Shown here in pieces: positions 58,803-64,000 of a DNA stretch of 64,000 nt. Made by a program: the position numbers and the translations under genes. Positions within the stretch are counted from its first letter, which is position 1. Each line of letters begins with the position of its first letter. The notes below the pieces were generated by a model. That model saw only the letters and a program-made list of their open reading frames with translations. It was not told the origin of the DNA and made no database searches. The stretch lies in NCBI RefSeq assembly GCF_001895045.1, contig NZ_BDAM01000007.1, positions 248,001 to 312,000 on the forward strand, given 5' to 3'. Source of the stretch: Rhodococcus coprophilus NBRC 100603. GTDB lineage: Bacteria; Actinomycetota; Actinomycetes; Mycobacteriales; Mycobacteriaceae.

Positions 58803-60185
58803 TCACTTCCCGTTCACGATATGGCCTAGCTGATGCCGCAGCGACGCCTCGAGATCTGGCCGGCGGAAGCGGTGCCCGGCGTCGAGGAGTGCCTTGGGTA
58901 CGACGAATTGGCTCGCTTCGGCGATTTCGCGGGCACCTTCGTCGCCGAGGAGCATCCGTGGCCCGAAGCCGGGCACGGACAGCAGCGCGGGGCGGTGGAG
59001 CATGCTCGCGAGAACACGGGTGTACTCGTCGTTGCGAACCGGGTGCGGCGCCACCGCATTCACCGGACCGGAAAGGGACGGATCGGTCAGCGCGCGATGG
59101 TAGACGTCGACCAGATCGTCGATGTCGATCCACGACAGCCACTGCCGCCCGTTCCCCAGCTTCCCGCCGAGACCGGCGGCGAAGAGCGGTCGCATCAGTT
59201 GGAGAGTGCCGCCTCGCGGTGTCTGGACGATTCCGGTCCGGACCTGCACGACCCGGATTCCGCCCTTCTCGGCGGGCTGCGTCGCCGCTTCCCAGTCCGC
59301 GACGACACCGGCGAGGAAACCCGCACCGCGCGACGAACCTTCGTCGAGTGCGGCGTCACCGCGATCGTAGCCGTAGAGACCGATGGCGGAGGCGCACACG
59401 AAACTCGCGGGGCCGTTGCTGGTGCCTGCCGCGAGTTCGGCGAGCCGCCAGGTCGGTGCGACCCTGCTGTCGCGGATCGCCGCTTTGTGAGCTTCGGTGA
59501 ACCGGCCGGCGATCGAGGCACCTGCGAGATGGACGACCGCATCGACCCCTTCGAGAAGGTCTGGGGCGGGATCCATCGGATCCCAGTATCTTTCCTGGTC
59601 CAGTTGCTTTTCGCGGGGGTCGTCGACGGGGTGCCGGACGAGGCGCACCACCCGGTAGCCGCCGGTGCTCAGGAATGCGGTGAGGGCGCTGCCCACGAGG
59701 CCGTGGGCGCCGGTCACCGCGACCGTACGGGGACAGACCCCGTCGGTGTGGGCCCGGCGATGGCTCGCGAGGTCGTCGGCGAGCTGGCGGTGCCGGTACC
59801 GAAATGTCTGGGTGAGTGCGCGTTCCGGGATCGGGGTGTCCACCCGATCGGTGACGCGGGTGCGGAATTCGTCTACTACGTCGAACAGGTGCTCGTGCCG
59901 CCACGAACGAATCAGGTTGGGCGGCAGAGACGTCAGCCCGTCGTGCCCGAGGGCGTCGGCGAATCGGGCGGGCGGATCGTACGAATCGGGCTGGTGGTCG
60001 GAGACCCAGCGCAGACCGCCTGGAAGGCGGAGGACGGCGCGTCCGTCAGCGAGCGAATCGGCTTCCGACTCCACGCTCATCGGTTGCCACGGCGGGATCA
60101 GCCGGTGGATCGCGCCGGGGCGAGTGTGCCACGCGAACACCTCGTCGCGAGGGGCGTCGACGATACTGCTGTACTCGATGCCCAT
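58803..60185 (-). CDS. SRPBCC domain - TIGR01777-type SDR fusion protein
   Basis: A 460-residue fusion. Residues 1-150 are an SRPBCC/polyketide-cyclase-like ligand-binding domain, with FAWHTRPGAIHRLIPPW. Residues 155-460 are a TIGR01777 (YfcH/SDR39U1) epimerase-like domain with TVAVTGAHGLVGSAL, SAIGLYGYDRG and TGIVQTPRGGTL. This fusion is common in actinobacteria; the substrate is unknown. GGAGG precedes the ATG. The coupled DUF2867 gene follows. Confidence 0.9.
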   Translation of the reverse strand: MGIEYSSIVDAPRDEVFAWHTRPGAIHRLIPPWQPMSVESEADSLADGRAVLRLPGGLRWVSDHQPDSYDPPARFADALGHDGLTSLPPNLIRSWRHEHLFDVVDEFRTRVTDRVDTPIPERALTQTFRYRHRQLADDLASHRRAHTDGVCPRTVAVTGAHGLVGSALTAFLSTGGYRVVRLVRHPVDDPREKQLDQERYWDPMDPAPDLLEGVDAVVHLAGASIAGRFTEAHKAAIRDSRVAPTWRLAELAAGTSNGPASFVCASAIGLYGYDRGDAALDEGSSRGAGFLAGVVADWEAATQPAEKGGIRVVQVRTGIVQTPRGGTLQLMRPLFAAGLGGKLGNGRQWLSWIDIDDLVDVYHRALTDPSLSGPVNAVAPHPVRNDEYTRVLASMLHRPALLSVPGFGPRMLLGDEGAREIAEASQFVVPKALLDAGHRFRRPDLEASLRHQLGHIVNGK

Positions 60186-60258
60186 TGTTCCTCCAAACGG
60201 TGTCGTTCCCGCGCGCGGTGTCCGCCGTTGTGGCGCCGCGATTGTCGGGATCCGGTGT

Positions 60259-60283
60259 GCGGCGCCGGCACTCCCGGCGCCGC
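60259..60283. terminator. hairpin between 30-aa peptide gene and SRPBCC-SDR gene
   Basis: A 10-bp GC-only stem (60259-60268 with 60274-60283) and a 5-base loop, without a T run. It could be a partial terminator or an mRNA-processing or stability element that sets the ratio of the peptide to the downstream genes. Confidence 0.5.
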
Positions 60284-60290
60284 ATTCCGG

Positions 60291-60383
60291 TCAGGCAGGA
60301 AGCACGCTGAGGAGGAGCATGTATCCCTCGACCAGCGGGGTGTGGATGGCCATGAATGCAGCTTCGACGAATTCTCGCACCAC
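60291..60383 (-). CDS. 30-residue hydrophobic peptide, probable SigK target
   Basis: A short gene with all control signals in place. A SigK-type promoter lies at 60429-60455, AAGGAG lies 7 bases before the GTG at 60383, and the frame ends at TGA (60291-60293). The product is VREFVEAAFMAIHTPLVE followed by GYMLLLSVLPA; it is amphipathic or membrane-seeking, with three Glu, one Arg and a hydrophobic C-terminus. A second GTG directly follows the first. No family is recognised. It precedes the SRPBCC-SDR and DUF2867-SDR genes on the same strand. Confidence 0.7.
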   Translation of the reverse strand: MVREFVEAAFMAIHTPLVEGYMLLLSVLPA

Positions 60384-60426
60384 GGTGTCTCTCCTTATCC
60401 TCGGAGGCGGACGGTCCGCCCGTTTC

Positions 60427-61812
60427 TCATTCGGAGCCACCCGACCGGCGGATGGGTCGATTCGTCGTCCGAATTCGCCCGTACCGTTCGAGTGCTGTTC
60501 GGCGTTCGTGAGCGTGGTCCACCACCGGCGCGGGATATCCCGTGGGTGGACCGTCCGGCAGCGTATGCACCCGTCTGCCCACGACACTCCGGAGTTCGGG
60601 TACCCAGCGACGGACGTAATCACCCTTCGGATCGAATTTTTCGCCTTGTGTAGTGGGATTGAAGATCCGGAAGTACGGTGCCGCATCCGTACCGCTCCCC
60701 GCGGTCCACTGCCAGTTGTGCTGATTCGAGGCGAGATCTCCGTCCGCGAGATACCTCATGAAGTGCCGGGCGCCGCGCCACCACGGAATATGCAGATCCT
60801 TGGTAAGGAACGACGCGACGATCATTCGCACCCGGTTGGGGACGAAGCCTTCCTCCAGGAGTTGGCGCATACCGGCGTCGACGATCGGAAACCCGGTCCG
60901 CCCTTCGCACCACGCGGTGAAAAGCGCGTCGGCGTCGGGACCGGTGTCGTATTCGATTGCGTCGAACGTCCGGTTGTAGTTCTTGCGCGCGGTGTCGGGG
61001 CGGTGGTGCAGGACGTCGGCGTAGAAGTCGCGCCAGGCGAGTTCGCTGCGGAACGTGGCTGCCCCGTCTCCCCTGTGGTCGCGCAGGTCGTGGAGCAGTG
61101 TGCGGGGATGAATGCACCCGAACTTCAGGTGCGCCGACAGCCGGCTTGTGCCGTCGAGGGCGGGCCGGTCCCGGTCGGTCGCATAACGCCCGAGGCCGTC
61201 GGCGACGAACTCTCGCCAGCGAGCGAGCGCGGCCCGCTCACCCGCGGGCGGAAGCGTGACGTCTTCGGGTTCGGGAATCGGCACGCGGGACTTCACACCT
61301 GCCGAATCGAGCCATTCCACCGTTTCCGCGCCGGTGTGAGCGGGAGGACGTGTGCCGTGATCGAACCAGGCGCGCCGGTACGCGGAGAACACCTTGTAGG
61401 GCGTGCCGTCGGCCTTCACGATGCGGCCCGGCGAGACCGCGTACGGCGAGCCGCTTGCCACCAGTGGCACATCTCCGAGTGCCTCGGCCACCCGCGCATC
61501 GCGCTGCCTGCCGTACGGGCCGAAGTCCTCGCTGACGTGCACCTCGGACGCGTCGAACTCGCGGGCCACCGCCGGCACCGCGTCCGCGGGATCGCCTCGT
61601 ACGACGACAAGACGCCCGGACAAGTCGTCGTCGAGGGCGTGGAGGCAACGCATCAGGTACGAGCGCCGACGCGGCCCGGCGGGGCGGAGCAGAGCATCGT
61701 CGAGGACGAACAACGCCACACCCCGAGGAGCGGTGGCTGCGGCGGAGAGCAGGGCGGGAAGGTCGCGTAGCCGGAGGTCGCGGCGGAACCAGACGATGGC
61801 GGGACGGCTCAT
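60427..61812 (-). CDS. phrB: FAD-dependent deoxyribodipyrimidine photolyase
   Basis: A 461-residue photolyase/cryptochrome-family enzyme that repairs UV pyrimidine dimers with blue light. The N-terminal antenna domain begins AIVWFRRDLRLRD. The FAD domain has TSRLSAHLKFGCIHPR, AWRDFYADVLHHRP and the C-terminal NQHNWQWTAGSGTDAAPYFR. The ATG at 61812 begins at the conserved first strand. Its last codons overlap a SigK promoter serving the next genes. It is divergent from the S4-domain gene. Confidence 0.95.
   Translation of the reverse strand: MSRPAIVWFRRDLRLRDLPALLSAAATAPRGVALFVLDDALLRPAGPRRRSYLMRCLHALDDDLSGRLVVVRGDPADAVPAVAREFDASEVHVSEDFGPYGRQRDARVAEALGDVPLVASGSPYAVSPGRIVKADGTPYKVFSAYRRAWFDHGTRPPAHTGAETVEWLDSAGVKSRVPIPEPEDVTLPPAGERAALARWREFVADGLGRYATDRDRPALDGTSRLSAHLKFGCIHPRTLLHDLRDHRGDGAATFRSELAWRDFYADVLHHRPDTARKNYNRTFDAIEYDTGPDADALFTAWCEGRTGFPIVDAGMRQLLEEGFVPNRVRMIVASFLTKDLHIPWWRGARHFMRYLADGDLASNQHNWQWTAGSGTDAAPYFRIFNPTTQGEKFDPKGDYVRRWVPELRSVVGRRVHTLPDGPPTGYPAPVVDHAHERRTALERYGRIRTTNRPIRRSGGSE
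60429..60455 (-). promoter_or_regulatory. SigK promoter for the 30-aa peptide / SDR genes
   Basis: On the minus strand, CCATCC (60450-60455), a 15-base spacer, then CCGAAT (60429-60434). Hexamers and spacing are identical to those upstream of the MPT83-like gene. The element sits at the 3' end of the photolyase coding sequence, about 46 bases before the peptide start. Confidence 0.8.
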
Positions 61813-61840
61813 CAAACAAGTGTGCGGGACAATGGTCGGC

Positions 61841-62065
61841 ATGTCCGATGTCTTCGATGTACCGATCCGTGACGAGTCGATCAGACTCGGCCAGTTCCTC
61901 AAGCTGTCGAGCCTGATCGAGTCGGGTGCCGAGGCGAAGGAGGTCATCGCCGACGGTCTGGTGTCGGTGAACGGCGAGGTCGACGTGCGACGTGGCCGTC
62001 AACTGCACGTCGGCGATGTGGTGGAGATCGGCGGGGCGAGCGCGCGGGTCGCGCGCGACGCCTGA
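61841..62065 (+). CDS. S4-domain RNA-binding protein (YbcJ-like)
   Basis: A 74-residue protein almost entirely made of an S4 RNA-binding domain: LGQFLKLSSLIESGAEAKEV, then VNGEVDVRRGRQL. Such small S4 proteins bind structured RNA, perhaps on the ribosome. An in-frame ATG nine bases upstream is an alternative start. It is divergent from the photolyase gene with a 28-base gap. Confidence 0.85.
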   Translation: MSDVFDVPIRDESIRLGQFLKLSSLIESGAEAKEVIADGLVSVNGEVDVRRGRQLHVGDVVEIGGASARVARDA

Positions 62066-62082
62066 CGATCGCCCCGGCGTCG

Positions 62083-62577
62083 TCAGTTCTCGGCGCGCAC
62101 GACCACGCCGTCGTGGTCGCTGTAGACGATCTCGCCGGGGTTGAAGGTCACGCCACCGATCTCGACCGGCACGTTCTTCTCGCCGGATCCGGTCTGGGTG
62201 CTCTTGCGGGGGTTGGTGCCGAGCGCCTTGACCCCGATGTCGAGGGTGCGCAGGATCGCGGAGTCGCGGACGGCGCCGTTGACGATGACCCCGGCCCACC
62301 CGTTGTCGACCCCTCGGCCGGCGATGATGTCGCCGACGAGCGCCGTATGGATGCTCGCGCCACCGTCGACGACGAGCACTCCGCCGTTTCCGGGCTCGGA
62401 CAGCGTCTGCTTGACGAGCAGGTTGTCCTGGAAGCACCGGATGGTGGTGACGGGTCCGGCGAACTCGGCGCGCCCGCCGAACTGGATGAACTGCGTGTCG
62501 CAGCTACGGATGTCCGGGCCGATCTCGTCGGCGAGGTCGGCGGTTGCGGTGAATTCGTGTGCAGTGGCTTCGCTCAT
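62083..62577 (-). CDS. rraA: RraA family protein (RNase E activity regulator / HMG aldolase type)
   Basis: A 164-residue RraA-fold protein. Motifs include [41 protein letters not shown], and [15 protein letters not shown] with NPRKS. Homologues act as RNase E inhibitors in E. coli or as 4-hydroxy-4-methyl-2-oxoglutarate aldolases; the latter role is often likelier in actinobacteria. It is divergent from the FadR-type regulator, with 170 bases between. Confidence 0.92.
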   Translation of the reverse strand: MSEATAHEFTATADLADEIGPDIRSCDTQFIQFGGRAEFAGPVTTIRCFQDNLLVKQTLSEPGNGGVLVVDGGASIHTALVGDIIAGRGVDNGWAGVIVNGAVRDSAILRTLDIGVKALGTNPRKSTQTGSGEKNVPVEIGGVTFNPGEIVYSDHDGVVVRAEN

Positions 62578-62747
62578 GTGGTGAGGATAATTGGACGCCT
62601 CGCGCCCCGTCCGGAGAGCATGCGTCGCGGCGATCGAAACAGGTGGATGATTGATCTCTTCGGAGAGGCAATTCGGTAGATCCTTGTATCCTTCACGCAG
62701 GTTCACGTTCGCCGGTGAACGCAGCTACGGGAGTACAGGACGGGGAC

Positions 62748-63497
62748 ATGCCACTCGACGGACGTTCGACGATTGTGCGTGTGCCCAAAGCCGGTGAATT
62801 GATCGCGGCGAATCTGCGCCGCCAGATCATCACCGGCGAACTCGAGGCCGGGGAACCTCTCCCCAACGAGGCCGCGCTCATGGAGCGTTTCGGGGTGTCG
62901 CGTCCCACGTTGCGGGAAGCGTTCAGGATCCTCGAGTCGGAGGGCATCATCACCGTTCTGCGCGGTGCCCACGGCGGGGCCCGCGTCCAGGCGCCGGACA
63001 GGTCGACTGCCGCCCGTTACGCCGGTCTGTTACTGCAGTACCGCGGCGTTCCGCTCGCCGATGTCTACCGCGCGCGCACCGAAATCGAAGTCGCGGCGGT
63101 GGGATTGATCGCGGCCGACCCGGCGGGGAAGATCGACCGTCTCGCCGGCGTCGTCGAAAAGGCGGAGGCCGTATTCGACGACCCGCACGCCTTCGCGAAG
63201 GCGAACACCGAGGTGCACCGCACGGTCATGGAACTCGGCGGCAACGAGACGCTGCAAACCCTCGCCGGGATGCTCCTCGACATCATGGACGCGCACGCGG
63301 CCCTGTACATCTCTTCGCGCACCGAGCCCGACCGGCCAGGAGCGGCCACCGCACTGCGCGCGAGCCGAAAGCTCGTCGGATTGCTACGCAAGGGCGAACC
63401 GGGTGCGGCACAAGTTTTCTGGCGCCGCCACCTCGACAGCGTCGAAAAGTTCATGACGGGCAACAGCGAGACCACACTCGTCGAGGTCCTGTCCTGA
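62748..63497 (+). CDS. FadR/GntR family transcriptional regulator
   Basis: A 249-residue regulator. The GntR winged helix (about 10-75) has GELEAGEPLPNEAALMERFG and VSRPTLREAFRILE. The C-terminal FCD domain (about 95-230) carries the metal-ligand pattern in YRARTEIE, NTEVHRTVM and WRRHLDS. The effector is unknown. The ATG at 62748 is preferred over a GTG at 62715. It may control itself and divergent rraA. Confidence 0.9.
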   Translation: MPLDGRSTIVRVPKAGELIAANLRRQIITGELEAGEPLPNEAALMERFGVSRPTLREAFRILESEGIITVLRGAHGGARVQAPDRSTAARYAGLLLQYRGVPLADVYRARTEIEVAAVGLIAADPAGKIDRLAGVVEKAEAVFDDPHAFAKANTEVHRTVMELGGNETLQTLAGMLLDIMDAHAALYISSRTEPDRPGAATALRASRKLVGLLRKGEPGAAQVFWRRHLDSVEKFMTGNSETTLVEVLS

Positions 63498-63527
63498 GCC
63501 GGTGAACCGGACTCGGAGGACGAAGCC

Positions 63528-63908
63528 TCAGACCGCCCGGCCCATGCGACGCTCGTAGTCCTCGCGTTCCCGTGCTGCCCGGTCGCGGGCCTTCGCGCTC
63601 AGCAGTTCGGGGTCGATTCCGTGTTGCTGCAGGCGATGTTGTTGCCACACGGGCATGAGTGCAGCCGAGAAGTAGATCCACGGGAGGAACAACAGCAGCA
63701 TCATCGCGAAGGGGATCCACACCGGACCGGGGATGAGCAAGAACAGCATCAGCGGCGGGATGGCCGGCAGATTCCACCGGAGAAGATAGCGGCGCGCGCC
63801 TCCGGGTCCGAGGATGTCGTCGCGTACCCACTCCCGCATCTCGGGCGGCAGCGTGCGGCCGACCATGTATCCGACACGCTGAAACAAATTAGGTCGTGCG
63901 CTACTCAT
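63528..63908 (-). CDS. DUF5313 family membrane protein
   Basis: A 126-residue protein. An N-terminal amphipathic region with RTLPPEMREWVRDDILGPG is followed by two hydrophobic helices (about residues 46-85) and a charged helical tail. This is the DUF5313 pattern found in mycolic-acid bacteria; function unknown. It is convergent with the FadR-type gene. Confidence 0.85.
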   Translation of the reverse strand: MSSARPNLFQRVGYMVGRTLPPEMREWVRDDILGPGGARRYLLRWNLPAIPPLMLFLLIPGPVWIPFAMMLLLFLPWIYFSAALMPVWQQHRLQQHGIDPELLSAKARDRAAREREDYERRMGRAV

Positions 63909-63925
63909 ATCGACAGCATAAGCCT

Positions 63926-64000
63926 TCAGTCGTAGAGACCCGCCAGGCTGTCCGAGAAGGTGTCCACCACCACCTTCCGGCGCAACTTCATGCTCGGCGT
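63926..64000 (-). CDS. C-terminus of an AMP-dependent long-chain acyl-CoA synthetase (partial)
   Basis: Only the last 24 codons lie in the window. The residues MKLRRKVVVDTFSDSLAGLYD resemble the end of long-chain fatty-acid CoA ligases such as FadD15-type proteins, whose C-terminus carries a conserved LKxxR segment followed by a helix. The rest extends past the window edge. Confidence 0.6.
   Translation of the reverse strand, partial: TPSMKLRRKVVVDTFSDSLAGLYD

Noticed and set aside
60186-60258. Second SigK promoter for the SRPBCC-SDR gene
   Set aside because: A GGATCC is present but the -10 position reads GTTGTG, which does not resemble the element.

Overview
The window is high-GC actinobacterial DNA. 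Gene content and order point to a mycolic-acid-containing Mycobacteriales genome, most likely Rhodococcus; the genus is inferred from gene content only. The main evidence is the oriC-proximal block shared with Mycobacterium (cwsA, ppiA, crgA, trpG-like, pknB-pknA-pbpA-rodA-pstP-fhaB, fhaA, tRNA-Leu), together with lysX, a cutinase, a sigK-rskA pair and an MPT83-like lipoprotein. No CRISPR array, insertion sequence, prophage or rRNA was seen.

Layout. 0.1-14.8 kb is the cell-division and cell-wall block. It holds a small membrane protein, cwsA, ppiA, a rhomboid protease with an N-terminal zinc finger, a PH-domain membrane protein, crgA, a DUF881 protein and trpG/pabA. It ends with the tightly overlapping minus-strand operon fhaB>pstP>rodA>pbpA>pknA>pknB, then fhaA and tRNA-Leu(CAG). 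14.8-16.7 kb is a scrap region with a decayed HSL-type esterase, a small secreted protein and a gene-end remnant, bracketed by an imperfect ~60-bp terminator-like repeat. 16.7-29 kb is mixed: a hydrolase-cyclase fusion, small envelope and stress proteins, an MFS exporter, a PAP2 phosphatase, a flavin oxidoreductase, large-subunit catalase, an ilvG-like ThDP enzyme, and an FAD monooxygenase divergent from a TetR regulator with a clear operator.

29-35.5 kb carries gltBD (glutamate synthase). 35.5-43.4 kb looks like a catabolic island: nitronate monooxygenase, acyl-CoA ligase, a thiolase lacking one catalytic Cys, a tandem HxlR-type regulator, an SCP-x-like thiolase and a carotenoid-cleavage-type oxygenase. 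43.4-50 kb has a repeat-containing secreted protein, a cutinase, a flavoprotein, a histidine phosphatase and lysX. 50-53.6 kb has an MMPL transporter divergent from a MarR regulator, and a PrmC-related methyltransferase.

53.6-62 kb is the most interesting part. sigK-rskA sits beside an alpha/beta hydrolase, an MPT83-like fasciclin lipoprotein plus lipocalin, two SDR-type proteins, a previously easy-to-miss 30-aa peptide gene and a photolyase. Three promoters of the form CCATCC-15 nt-CCGAAT (one with a weaker -10) can be read by eye. They face the hydrolase, the lipoprotein-lipocalin pair and the 30-aa peptide-SDR genes. I infer a compact SigK regulon, possibly for light or oxidative envelope stress.

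62-64 kb ends with an S4 RNA-binding protein, rraA divergent from a FadR-type regulator, a DUF5313 protein and the C-terminus of an acyl-CoA synthetase.
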